Shown one piece after another: positions 21,621-30,349 of a stretch of DNA of 64,000 nt (its first letter is position 1; every line of letters starts with the position of its first letter). Location of the stretch: NCBI RefSeq assembly GCF_004124325.1, contig NZ_QBDT01000001.1, positions 1,054,001 to 1,118,000 of the forward strand, in the 5' to 3' direction. The position numbers and the translations under genes are program-made. Below the pieces are notes generated by a model. It did no database searches. It was given only the letters and a program-made list of their open reading frames with translations, and had not been told where the DNA came from. This DNA is from Streptomyces sp. L2. GTDB taxonomy: Bacteria > Actinomycetota > Actinomycetes > Streptomycetales > Streptomycetaceae.

Positions 21621-22955
21621 ATGTCCGACGGACACGGGCACGCCGTGGTGTGCGGTGCCGGTATGGCTGGCTTGTTCGCCGCCGCAGCTCTGGCCCCCCA
21701 CTACCGGCATGTCACCCTCATCGAACGTGACCGCCTCGCCGCCCTCGATTTCCGGCCGCGTAAGGGCATACCGCAAGGACACCACGTCCATGGCCTGCTG
21801 CTGCGCGGCGCCGAGGCATTCGAAGAGCTCCTCCCCGGTCTGCGTGACGAGTTGGTGGGCGCCGGTGCCGAACTCGTCAGGGTCCCGGAGGACTTCTGGA
21901 TAGAGTTTATGGGGCATTCCCTGTCCACCCCGGTCACCGATTACCGGGGAATCATGGCCAGCCGCCCGTTCCTGGAGTCCCATGTCCGCCGCCGCGTCCT
22001 GGCCTTGCCCGGCGTGGCATTGCGTGACGGGCACGAGGCCGGCAGCTTGCTGTACAACGCTGGCAACACTCGTGTCGCCGGAGTCCGCCTGACCCGCGCA
22101 GGGTCAGACCAACGGTCCGAATCCATGGAGGCCGACCTCGTCGTCGACGCCCAGGGCCGCTCCGCGCGTGGATTGGTGTGGAGGGAGGACCTCGGCTTCC
22201 AACGGCCGCGCGAAGCCCGTATCGCCGTCGGCGTGCGTTACACCAGTCAGCACTTTCACTTGCCCCCCAGCACCGCAACGACCGCTGTGAAGCTCTTCAA
22301 CGTAGCTTTTCCCAGCGGCTCCCGCCGGCGCGGAGCCTTCCTGGCTCGCCAAGAACACGACCAGTGGGTCCTCTCTCTCACCCACTACGACGACGACGTC
22401 AAAGCTCCTGCAGACCTGCGTTCCCAGGCCCGCGATCTGCTGCCCGGCCCCGCCTACGAGTTGCTGGCGGCAGGCGAGCCCCTTGATGCACCGGCTGGCT
22501 TTCGCTTCCCAGGCGGACATCGCCGCTTCTACGAGCGCCTTCGCCGGCACCCTGCGGGACTCATCTCTACCGGCGACGCCATCTGCTGCCTCAACCCCCT
22601 CTACGGCACCGGCATGACCATCGCCGCGGAGCTCGCGCTGCGGCTGCGCAGCAGCCTCGCCGACGGACCGCCCACCACCCTGCCCGCCCGGTTCTACCGC
22701 CAGGCAGCCCGCGTCGCCCGCTCCAGCTGGCTCACCAGCAGTCTCTTTGACCGGGTCCTCAACCCTCCAAGGGCGAGGGCTCCCTTCACCGCCATGGCTG
22801 CCGGGTACGCCCAGCGCCTGGCCGCTGCCGCGGCACACGACCCTGCCTTGGCCCTCGCGATCGTCGAATGTCTCTCGAGAGTCAGCTCCCCACTTGCCCT
22901 GGCCCGCCCGGACGCGATATTGCGCACGCTGTGCCGTTCGAACCCGCGGTTGTGA
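21621..22955 (+). CDS. FAD-dependent oxidoreductase (monooxygenase/epoxidase type)
   Basis: A 444-residue flavoprotein of the group A monooxygenase/geranylgeranyl-reductase-like fold. FAD motifs: VVCGAGMAGLFAAAAL with ERD at the end of strand 2 (GxGxxG...E), an R-x-x-L-E-x-x-V-R-R-R-V segment, and a late STGDAICCLNPLYGTGMT (GD motif). AAGGA (21605-21609) supports the ATG at 21621; an in-frame GTG at 21582 lacks one. It is convergent with the terpene operon. In terpenoid clusters such enzymes often epoxidise or hydroxylate the isoprenoid, so it is probably a tailoring enzyme. Substrate unknown. Confidence 0.88.
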   Translation: MSDGHGHAVVCGAGMAGLFAAAALAPHYRHVTLIERDRLAALDFRPRKGIPQGHHVHGLLLRGAEAFEELLPGLRDELVGAGAELVRVPEDFWIEFMGHSLSTPVTDYRGIMASRPFLESHVRRRVLALPGVALRDGHEAGSLLYNAGNTRVAGVRLTRAGSDQRSESMEADLVVDAQGRSARGLVWREDLGFQRPREARIAVGVRYTSQHFHLPPSTATTAVKLFNVAFPSGSRRRGAFLARQEHDQWVLSLTHYDDDVKAPADLRSQARDLLPGPAYELLAAGEPLDAPAGFRFPGGHRRFYERLRRHPAGLISTGDAICCLNPLYGTGMTIAAELALRLRSSLADGPPTTLPARFYRQAARVARSSWLTSSLFDRVLNPPRARAPFTAMAAGYAQRLAAAAAHDPALALAIVECLSRVSSPLALARPDAILRTLCRSNPRL

Positions 22956-23002
22956 CGGCGGTGGTCGGTGATGACAGCGTGTCAGTGGGTGTCGCGTCGG
23001 CG

Positions 23003-23752
23003 TCAGCGGAGATATCGGCGGGCGGTGTCGATGCCGTGGTCGGTTGCTGTCGACATTCCGCCGAGTTGCAGGACGGTGCCGTCCGGAGCGCGCAGCAGGA
23101 GGCGGGCGGTGGAGGGTTGTCGGGTGCGGGCGATGAGGTGGGTGTCGCTGCGGGCGACCAGCGATGCGACGAGCCGGACGGGCGGCACGGCGAAGGGATC
23201 GTTGAAGTCGGTCAGGATGATCGCGTTCTGGCCGTCGGTGCGGAACCGGCGGAACAGGCCGACTGCGAGGAGCGGTGACTGGAAGGCGTTGCCCAGCGTG
23301 ATGCGGCCGGGGAAGCAGTCAACGTGCTGGCTGCGGGCCCTTCCGGTGGGGTCGAGGCCGTTGAGGGCCCTGTTGCAGGCTGGTAGGAATGTGCGGCACA
23401 GCCGGTTGTCGACGGGGACGCTGTAGTGGGGGCGTCGCGGGCTGGTGTCCGGCAGGCCCTCGCGGTTGCCGCGTTCCAGGAAGCGTACGAGGGCCAGGTT
23501 GGGCTGGCGGGGGTCGAAGACCTGGAGAATGCCCCACATGGAGTGGTCCGGGTTGCGGTGGGCGGGGCCCAGGCGGGCTTCGAGGCTGAACACCTCGGAG
23601 CCGGTCTGGCCGGTCCACGCCGCGTAGCCGCCGGCCCGAACGCGGTAGTGCTCGACGCGTGCGTCGAGCACGGACAGGTCCTTCGCGGCGGCGGTGAGGG
23701 CTTCCTCGACCTTCTGTGCGGTGGGTGTGGGCCAGGCATCGTCCTCGGGCAT
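23003..23752 (-). CDS. Protein of unknown function, last gene of the terpene operon
   Basis: A 249-residue soluble protein not recognised. It starts MPEDDAWPTPTAQKVEEAL and contains HYRVRAGGYAAWTGQTGSEVF, PDHSMWGILQVFDPRQPNLALV, VDCFPGRITLGNAF and IILTDFNDPFAVPP. It has no transmembrane segment, signal peptide or cofactor motif. The coding bias is good and the gene follows the terpene synthase by 43 bp with GGTGGTGACC before its ATG, so it is probably co-expressed. It could be a tailoring or accessory enzyme of the terpenoid pathway. Confidence 0.75.
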   Translation of the reverse strand: MPEDDAWPTPTAQKVEEALTAAAKDLSVLDARVEHYRVRAGGYAAWTGQTGSEVFSLEARLGPAHRNPDHSMWGILQVFDPRQPNLALVRFLERGNREGLPDTSPRRPHYSVPVDNRLCRTFLPACNRALNGLDPTGRARSQHVDCFPGRITLGNAFQSPLLAVGLFRRFRTDGQNAIILTDFNDPFAVPPVRLVASLVARSDTHLIARTRQPSTARLLLRAPDGTVLQLGGMSTATDHGIDTARRYLR

Positions 23753-23795
23753 GGGTCACCACCTTTGGTGTGGGCGGGCTCGGGGGCCGGCGGGG

Positions 23796-24893
23796 TCAGG
23801 GGGTCGGTTGGGGGCGCAGGTGGTGGCGGTCGCCGGTGCGTGAGGTGGGCGGGGTGTCGGTGAAGGGCTGGCCGATCAGGTAGCGGGGGGTGTGGTTGCT
23901 CCAGTGGTTGACGCCGCCGGTGAATTTGCGCAGGCCGTCGGCATAGTGGTGGAGCTGGGCGCGCTGTCCGGCGGGCAGCCCGGAGCCGTCGATGAGGTCG
24001 CAGGCTGCCTCGAGGTCGTCGGCCGCAGCGGCGGCCATGTCGGCGATCTCGTTCAGGGTTTCCTGCACGGGCATGTCCAGTTCGTGGGACAGCAGGCGCA
24101 CGAAGGAGCCTTCGGTGCGTCCGGAGAGGTACTCCTTGATGAAGGAACCGGCGTCGTTGTAGAGGAGGGCGTAGTCGCTGCAGCAGTTCTCCAGGTGGAC
24201 GACCAGGGGGTGGCGGTAGAGGTGGTCGGGCAGCTCGATGCGGGAGATCCAGCCGATCAGGGCGAAGTAGACGGGCATCGCCGCGGAAGTGCGCCGGTTG
24301 GCTATGTAGTCGGCGGTGGAGGGGAACCGCGAGTGGCCTTCTCTGGCCTGTACTTCCTTGCGTGACGAGGAGCCGTAGAGGCGCATGGCGTGCAGGAACC
24401 TTTCGGCATGCCGGTCCTGCATGCCATGGCTGCGCATGCGGGCGAAGGAATCGTCGAAAGGGGCGAGTTCGGCGCTGCCGAGGGATTCGAGGACCGAGCA
24501 CGCGGTCAGACTGGTGGCCGGGCTGGATCTGCGGTCCATGAGATCGTCGAGCCAGACCGCCCAGTGATGGAAGTCGGCCAGTGCCCTTAACTGAGCGGGC
24601 TCGGCCTCGGGGTAGACCCAGGAGACGAATCCTCCGACGTCCTCACGGACCAGGCGCTCGTACTCGGACCGTTCCATGGCCACCGTCTGGCCCAGCCATC
24701 GGGCGCTGGCGCGGATGGCGGCGGCGTGGAAGTAGTTGCGCTGCACGGGGAACGGTCGCGTCCGGGTGGCCAGATCGTGGCGGGGGGTTGTCAGATCGGT
24801 CAGCGGTGTGCCGTCCCACAGCCGGATCGAACCGGCCGCCTCCCTGTACGGGAGGTCGGGTGGAGCGGCGTCGTGCGGGGACGGCGATCGCAT
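23796..24893 (-). CDS. Class I terpene synthase (cyclase)
   Basis: A 365-residue terpene synthase. The aspartate-rich motif is D116-D-L-M-D120 in AVWLDDLMDR, the pyrophosphate sensor Arg is Arg200 (YIANRRTSA), the NSE triad is Asn246/Ser250/Glu254 in YNDAGSFIKE, and an RY pair lies near the C-terminus (TPRYLIG). All ionisation residues are intact, so it should cyclise a prenyl diphosphate. Leu102 is a TTA codon (24588-24590), so translation should need the bldA tRNA. The gene lies between a P450 and an unknown gene, downstream of a polyprenyl diphosphate synthase. The product is not predictable from motifs. Confidence 0.93.
   Translation of the reverse strand: MRSPSPHDAAPPDLPYREAAGSIRLWDGTPLTDLTTPRHDLATRTRPFPVQRNYFHAAAIRASARWLGQTVAMERSEYERLVREDVGGFVSWVYPEAEPAQLRALADFHHWAVWLDDLMDRRSSPATSLTACSVLESLGSAELAPFDDSFARMRSHGMQDRHAERFLHAMRLYGSSSRKEVQAREGHSRFPSTADYIANRRTSAAMPVYFALIGWISRIELPDHLYRHPLVVHLENCCSDYALLYNDAGSFIKEYLSGRTEGSFVRLLSHELDMPVQETLNEIADMAAAAADDLEAACDLIDGSGLPAGQRAQLHHYADGLRKFTGGVNHWSNHTPRYLIGQPFTDTPPTSRTGDRHHLRPQPTP
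24588..24590 (-). promoter_or_regulatory. TTA codon (bldA-dependent) in the terpene synthase
   Basis: Codon 102 (Leu, in EPAQLRAL) is TTA, in frame with the start at 24893. TTA codons are rare in Streptomyces and tie expression to the developmental tRNA BldA. Confidence 0.85.
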
Positions 24894-24950
24894 GGGCGGC
24901 CCTTCGGGGACGGGGGTGTGGGAATCGGTTCGGGTGGAGGGGCGGCCCGG

Positions 24951-26306
24951 TCAGGTGCGGGCCAGGAGGCGCATTTGCAGGCCGCGGGGCATTAGCGTGG
25001 CGTGGACCGCGGGGCGCGGGGTGCGGTCGGTGACGGGGACGAATTGCCAGCCGGTGGCCATCACAGCGAGGGAGAGGGTGGCCTGGATGTGGGCGAAGCG
25101 GTCCCCGATGCATTTGCGGGCACCGGCACCGAAGGGGATGTACGCAGTGCGATCGGGTTTGCGGCCCTCCCACCGGTCGGGGTGGAAGCGGTCGGGGTCC
25201 GGGTAGAGGTCAGGGCGCCGGTGGATGAGGTAGGCGCTGTAGCCGAGCGTCGTACCGGCCGGCAGCCGTACGTCGCCCAGGCGGGTGTCGCGCGTCGCGG
25301 TGCGGGTCAGGAACCAGGCCGGCGGGTACATCCGCAGGGCTTCGGTGGTCACCTGGTCGGCGGCGGTCAGTGCGGGCAGGAGGCCGAAGGAGGGTCGTCG
25401 GCCACCGAGCGCATTGACTGTCTGAGCGTGAAGGCGCTCCTGCACCGCTGGGGCCCGGCCGAGTTCGTACAGGGTCCAGGCCAGCAGGTTCGCCGTCGTC
25501 TCCGCACCGGCGAGGAAGAAGGTGAGGACCTGCTCGGCTACCTCGGTGTCGCTGAGTGCCGGAGGGCCGTCGGTCGCCTCGGAGTCCTCGGCACTCAAAA
25601 GGACCGACAGGAGGCCGTCGTGGTCGGCGAGGTCGGCACGCCGACTGGTGATCGCGTCGGCGACCGTTGCACGCAGGCGGGCCTGGGCGTGGTTGTAGCG
25701 GCGGTTGTCGGGAGTCGGGATCCGGTTGAGGCGGGGTGGGGTGAGCATGCGCCGGAAGATGCCGCCGGTGGCGATGGTGAGGTCGTCGACCACCTGGCGG
25801 TCCAGTTCTGCTGACAGCTGGGTGGCGAACATGGCCTTGACCATGGCCCGCATCGTGAGGGTGACCATGGCCTCGTTGACGTCGACCACCTCCCCGTCGC
25901 GCCAGGAGGAGACGAGCTCTGTGGCGGTGGCGACCATGGCCTCCGTGTACGCGGGGAACCGTACCTGCTGGAAGGCCGGCTGACACAGGCGGCGCTGACG
26001 GCGGTGCAAACGGTGCGGGCAGGTCACCAGTCCGTCACCGGAAGCCTCCCGGGCCCGCTCGTAGAACGGACCCCCCTTGTCGTACGTGCGGTCGTCCAGC
26101 AGCATCGCCCGGGTCAGCTCGGGAGCGCACGTCATGATCACGTCCTGGGGACCCAGCCGGATGCGCACGAGGTCGCCGTAGGCGGGCAGTGAGGACAGGA
26201 ATCCGAACGGGTCCCGTGCCAGGAGCAGCCCATGGCCGAGGACGGGCAGTGTTCCCTTGGCCAAGGGGACGACGCCCGTGATGGCTGTCCGACTCATCAC
26301 ACTCAT
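24951..26306 (-). CDS. Cytochrome P450 of the terpene operon
   Basis: A 451-residue P450 with complete motifs: I-helix FFLAGAETTANLL, K-helix TEALR (ExxR), PERF-like DRFHPDRW, and heme loop PFGAGARKCIGDRFA (ligand about Cys399). The overall look (A-G-x-E-T, long B-C region) is that of bacterial terpene hydroxylases such as the pentalenene oxygenase group. The start at 26306 has GGGGAAGG just upstream. It lies 57 bp before the terpene synthase start. It is likely to oxidise the cyclised terpene; a redox partner is not encoded nearby. Confidence 0.92.
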   Translation of the reverse strand: MSVMSRTAITGVVPLAKGTLPVLGHGLLLARDPFGFLSSLPAYGDLVRIRLGPQDVIMTCAPELTRAMLLDDRTYDKGGPFYERAREASGDGLVTCPHRLHRRQRRLCQPAFQQVRFPAYTEAMVATATELVSSWRDGEVVDVNEAMVTLTMRAMVKAMFATQLSAELDRQVVDDLTIATGGIFRRMLTPPRLNRIPTPDNRRYNHAQARLRATVADAITSRRADLADHDGLLSVLLSAEDSEATDGPPALSDTEVAEQVLTFFLAGAETTANLLAWTLYELGRAPAVQERLHAQTVNALGGRRPSFGLLPALTAADQVTTEALRMYPPAWFLTRTATRDTRLGDVRLPAGTTLGYSAYLIHRRPDLYPDPDRFHPDRWEGRKPDRTAYIPFGAGARKCIGDRFAHIQATLSLAVMATGWQFVPVTDRTPRPAVHATLMPRGLQMRLLART

Positions 26307-26410
26307 TGCACCTTCCCCAACATTGACGTGACGTGCAGGTGACGCCGACGAGCAAGCCGTCGTGCCCGGTCTCAGGCATGTGCCGCCGCGCGACGTGTTC
26401 GTGGTCCGGA

Positions 26411-27523
26411 TCAGGCGGGCCGGTGGGACAGGGCTTGGGCGAAGTTCCTCAGCTGCTCGGCCACGTGCAAGGGCAAGGACACCCGCTGCAGGGCCTCCAC
26501 GGCCTGCCGCGACCGGGTTTCCACCTGCTGCTCGACCGCTGTCTGGGCGCCGGAGCTGCGCAGTACTTCGCGCAGACGTGCTGCTCCGTGCTCGTCCAGC
26601 AACGGGTCGCCCGCATAGCGGCGCAGCACGCGCAGCTGGGCGGGGTCGGCCATGCGGTAGGCCAGGCTCAGAAGCAAGGTCTGCTTCCCCTCGCGCAAAT
26701 CGTCCAGGTTGGGCTTCCCCGTGACGTCGGGCCGGCCGAAGACGCCCAGCAGGTCGTCGCGGAGCTGGAACGCTTCCCCCGCCGCACGGCCATAGGCCGT
26801 CAGGGCACCGACGAGACTTTGGTCGGCGCCGGCGAGTTCGGCTCCGAGCAGCATCGGGTGCTCAATGGTGTAGCCGGCGGTCTTGTAGCGGGCGATCTTC
26901 AGCGATTTGGTCGTGCACGGGTTCGGACGGCCCGTTGCCAGGAGGTCCATGTACTGCCCGTACATCACCTCCGTACGCATCCTGTCGGTCCGCGCCAACG
27001 CCGCGACAAGTCGACGGGCGGGCAGGCCCGCGGAGTGGAGGAGCTCACCGGCCCAGGCCAGGGCAACGTCCCCCACGAGAAGAGCGCCTGCAGCGCCGAG
27101 CATGTCCGCCTCCTCGCGGGTGCGGCCGGCTTCGTGGTGGCGGGCTGCCAGTCGGCGGTGCACGGATGGTTTGCCGCGGCGGATGTCGGAGTGGTCCATC
27201 AGGTCGTCGTGGATCAAGGCGAAGGCGTGGAACATCTCCAAGCTGGCCGCCACCTGCACGACCGCGCCCTTCAGCGCGCCGCCGCCCCCGGCCTGCCAGC
27301 CCAGCACGCACAACGCGGGCCGAATCCGTTTTCCACCATCCCGGAGGAAGTCCTTCAGCACACATGGCACTTCCTCCGGGAGGCCCTTCGCGACGGCAGT
27401 TGTCACCTTGCGCTTCAGGAAATCGTCCAAGAGGGCGTCCACCGCGGCACGCACCCCGTCCGCAGCCACCAACCCAGCCACCGTCACCACAGCCGGCACG
27501 GTCGATAAACCCGGCGAGACCAT
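26411..27523 (-). CDS. Polyprenyl diphosphate synthase (FPP/GGPP type)
   Basis: A 370-residue trans-isoprenyl diphosphate synthase. Motifs: GGKRIRP, the first aspartate-rich motif D106-D-L-M-D110 in LIHDDLMDHSDIRRG, QYMDLLA, and the second motif QLRDDLLGVFG. The first motif has no two-residue insertion and Phe101 is five residues before it, compatible with C15 or C20 products. GGGAGGAG stands 9 bp before the ATG at 27521-27523; longer upstream reading is not supported. Leu6 is a TTA codon (27506-27508). First gene of the terpene operon; it supplies the cyclase substrate. Confidence 0.92.
   Translation of the reverse strand: MVSPGLSTVPAVVTVAGLVAADGVRAAVDALLDDFLKRKVTTAVAKGLPEEVPCVLKDFLRDGGKRIRPALCVLGWQAGGGGALKGAVVQVAASLEMFHAFALIHDDLMDHSDIRRGKPSVHRRLAARHHEAGRTREEADMLGAAGALLVGDVALAWAGELLHSAGLPARRLVAALARTDRMRTEVMYGQYMDLLATGRPNPCTTKSLKIARYKTAGYTIEHPMLLGAELAGADQSLVGALTAYGRAAGEAFQLRDDLLGVFGRPDVTGKPNLDDLREGKQTLLLSLAYRMADPAQLRVLRRYAGDPLLDEHGAARLREVLRSSGAQTAVEQQVETRSRQAVEALQRVSLPLHVAEQLRNFAQALSHRPA
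27506..27508 (-). promoter_or_regulatory. TTA codon (bldA-dependent) in the polyprenyl synthase
   Basis: Codon 6 of the 27523 start (Leu in MVSPGL) is TTA. An early TTA is a strong place for bldA control over the whole operon. Confidence 0.8.
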
Positions 27524-28350
27524 GACCCTCAGCTCCTCCCTGCCTGCCAGCCGACCAGCGACGTCAGCGGCCTCCGCCCAAACCTGCCCAGGCAGCGCGA
27601 AGCACCAAACGACGGGGCGCATCTTCAAAAGAAGCGCTGGGGGCACACAGCGCACAGTCCAGCGCGCTGCACATGCACCAGCCATGTGCACGCGCTCCCT
27701 TGCCCCTATATGCGCCCCATCGCATCACCGCATCACCTAGCCCGGCGAATATGCGACGACGGCGCGCAGGGCACACGGGAACCTCCCCGGCCCTGGGTTG
27801 GCACCGGTACTGGATGCCACTGCTGACTACCGGTAGCACGCGTCCGACGAGGGCGGCACGGTGCCGGCCCGGCTCCAGACCGTCGCCTTCTGTACGCCGA
27901 CCGACAGCTGAGGAACAGAACCGGATAGCTGACCCATCTCCGCCGAGATCATGCGAGCACTCGCCCACGCTGGCAACTACGTCGCCGGAGCCTACGAGGA
28001 CAATCGAACTGGTCGCCCTTCACCGGCCACACATGGCGAAGTCCCGCGCTGGAGACGGCGGTGCTCGACACCCAGCTGCGCAGCGCCGGCGAGTCCTTCG
28101 GCTCCTACGCCTGACGCCGGACACCGCTGTCGGGGACCCGCCGAGTCCGACCGAGGGAGACCCCTTGGACGCGCTCGCCGGCGCGTGGGACGTCCGCCGC
28201 CGCAGCCGGGGAAAGAGCGGCTGGTTCGTGCTGCAGACCCGCCCCGATTCCGTCACCGGGGTCGCCTCCAGGCCCCCTGACAGCTTCGCTGACGGCCGCA
28301 TGCCGGCCACACCCACAGGTCCGCCTGAGGCCGCAGACCCCGACCGAGCA
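27524..28350. other. Gap upstream of the terpene operon
   Basis: No intact gene. It must hold the terpene-operon promoter, but no convincing -10/-35 is seen. At about 28155-28240 (+) the frame reads LDALAGAWDVRRRSRGKSGW, like the C-terminal L-x-x-L-A-x-x-W-G-V...GKxxWF of anti-sigma-type HATPase proteins; it has no matching upstream domain and may be a relic. Confidence 0.4.
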
Positions 28351-28670
28351 TCAGAAGGGCGCCTCCGCGGTGCTCCCGGATGACATCGCACCCGGCAGCA
28401 CACCTCCGGGAAGCGGCAGGTTGGTCACCACGAATTGATTCAAGATGTCGTCGCGATCCATGAACATGATTTGGCTTCGCTTCGCCGCGTCCAACGCGTT
28501 GCCCAGCCAGTTACGGGCAGCCTTGGTGATCTCCCCTCCGGACACGATGAACGCGTGGTCGACAAGGGAGCGCCGGTTGGTCTCGGGGTCGAAGATCTCG
28601 TGCGCCAGCATCATCAGGGCCTGGTTGTGGATCTCGGCGATGTTGGCGTAGCCCGCCCTGGACTCTTCAG
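28351..28670 (-). pseudogene. C-terminal remnant, possibly of a nuclease-like protein
   Basis: The frame reads AGYANIAEIHNQALMMLAHE, then SLVDHAFIVSGGEITKAARNW, LDAAKRSQIMFMDRDDILN and a stop at 28351. The strand-helix pattern with FIVSGGEITKAA and IMFMDRDDIL is reminiscent of the end of Mrr/restriction-endonuclease-like domains (inference). It has no start; its 5' side is fused to the truncated IS110 copy 2 near 28670. It is probably the tail of a gene lost when the IS inserted or deleted DNA. Confidence 0.5.
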
Positions 28671-29402
28671 CTGCGGGGCGTGGCGTTCGACGAGCCGGGT
28701 CAGGCGCTGGTTCAGCTCGTCGATCTGAGCGGTGAGCTGCTCGATGCGCTCGGCGAGCATGCGCAACGTCAGGTGGGTGGCCTGGATCACCGCGTCCTCG
28801 TCTCCCCCACCGTCGTACGGGGCGAGGCGCGCGCAGGTGCGGAACAGCTCGGCGTTGCCCAGGCCGGACAGCTGCTCCCGTAGGGCGGGGTCGGCGATGA
28901 CCAGGACGGCCTTGAGCTGGTTGATCGCCTGGGTCCGGGCCTTGACCGCGGAGTCCTTGGTCAGCTTGTAGATCCGGGCGCTGTGCACAGGGCCGTCGCC
29001 GGACTTGGCCCGGGCCCGAGCTCGGCCACTGAGCACGGCTCGCGCGGCGGCCTGTGCGTCGATCGGGTCCGACTTCCCCAGCAGCCGACGGGCCCAGCGG
29101 TCGGGCTGATTCACCTCATACACCTGGATCTGCTGGGCCAGCAGGTAGCGGGACAGGCCCGCGCCGAAGGTGCCGGTGCTCTCCACTCCGGCCCGGCTCA
29201 CCGTCCCCCGCTTAGGGGCCCATACAAGCATCTGCCGGTAGCCAGCCGCCGTCGCCGGGAAAGACTCGGTGCCCAGGATCTTCCCGAGCGGGGAGATCAC
29301 GGCGGCGACATGCACCTCGCGGTGCGTGTCCACGCCCAGGACGACCTCGCGCCGAACGGGAGGATCTGTGCTCGAGGAGGTGCTGCGCTGTCGGCTCGTC
29401 AT
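28614..29402 (-). pseudogene. IS110 transposase, C-terminally truncated
   Basis: An unbroken frame with the DEDD N-terminal domain (VVLGVDTHREVHVAAVISPLGK) and the middle coiled segment (RMLAERIEQLTAQIDELNQRLTRLVERHAP). It then runs into foreign sequence and stops at 28614 without the C-terminal transposase domain. The ATG at 29400-29402 follows AGGAGG. This copy preserves the correct frame across both sites where copy 1 is shifted. Inactive by loss of the C-terminal catalytic Ser domain. Confidence 0.85.
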
Positions 29403-29657
29403 GATGGTTCGCCTCCTGCGTGGTGACATGCTTGGTGGATGGCACCGGCCCGCTCGGGCGGTCTGAACCGTGATGGCGCCTGGAAGTCGGCAAGGCCCCT
29501 ATAGGGACACGCCCTGTGGCTCGGTACCAGCAGGCACCATCCCGCAACGACGGTCGACACGTCCGTGACTGGACACTTCGGTCATAGATCTCATGAATCA
29601 GACCCCCCTCCGGGACGGCATCGCGCAACCGTCCCATTGGACCCGGCACAACGGCAT
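28670..29657 (-). mobile_element. IS110-family insertion sequence, copy 2 (3' truncated)
   Basis: Nearly identical to copy 1 from the transposase middle through its upstream non-coding end, in the same orientation. Homology stops at about 28670, just after the RHAPQL position, so the last third of the element is missing. Confidence 0.85.
29403..29657 (-). ncRNA. Non-coding 5' end of IS110 copy 2: candidate bridge RNA region
   Basis: Same sequence and same 7-bp stem as copy 1 (GGGACGG 29612-29618 / CCGTCCC 29629-29635). Conservation without coding capacity supports an RNA or recombination-site role. Confidence 0.5.
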
Positions 29658-30349
29658 GTCCCGATCACTGCCGGATGGCTTCGTCCGAACTGGCGCACAA
29701 CCTGGTCGGCAGGGACCACCCCCGCACAGCGCGGCAAAGGACGCCTCACTGCCCAGGCGTTGCCTGATTCGTTGGGCCAGCAGGCACAGGGTGATGCGGG
29801 TGGTCTGCAGCACCGCTCGTTCACCGCCTCCGCCGTTCTTGCCGTCGTCGGAGAGCCTGCGGAGGTACGGAAGAGTTCGCCGTATTCAGCCTGGCCAGTT
29901 CTTCCTGCAGGCTCGGGCACTGACGAGAACGGCCTTGAGCCGGTTGATCGCCTGGGTCCGGGCCTTTGACTGCCGAACCCTAGGCGAGTTTGTACAACCG
30001 CGCACTCCGCACCGGTCCATCGCTTGACTCGGCCTCCCGGGCCGCGTTCTAGGCATCGGGCGGTTCCGACTTGCCGCGTCGGCGGCGGTCGGGCCGGTTC
30101 ACGTCGAACACTTCCACGCCCTGGGCCAGCAGGCTATGGGGGCAGGGCCGCCCCGAAGGAGCCTGCCCCCTCCACTCCGGCCCGCCGAATCGCGCCCAGC
30201 CCGATGGCCGACTCCCGCCATTCTCGGTATCCCGGACGCTGTGGCCGAGAACACCTCGGTGCCGATCACTGCCCTGCCTCCACCAGGGAGGGCACAGCGG
30301 CCACGGGAGAGTCCGGTGCGTGTCCATCCGTCCTTGAACCTGAGTCGGC
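29658..30349 (-). pseudogene. Degenerate third IS110-type transposase remnant
   Basis: Minus-strand pieces in different frames still match the IS110 proteins: LLAQGVEVFDVNRPDRRRRGKSEPPDA (intact copies: LLAQQIQVYEVNQPDRWARRLLGKSDPIDA) and an AQAINRLKAVL-like piece near 29935-29965. Many frameshifts and stops. Together with copy 2 it forms a roughly 1.7-kb scar between the terpene and PKS operons. Confidence 0.65.

Noticed and set aside
27673..28383. 236-residue ORF upstream of the terpene operon
   Set aside because: Atypical composition and no domain, apart from a weak anti-sigma-like tail; treated as non-coding.
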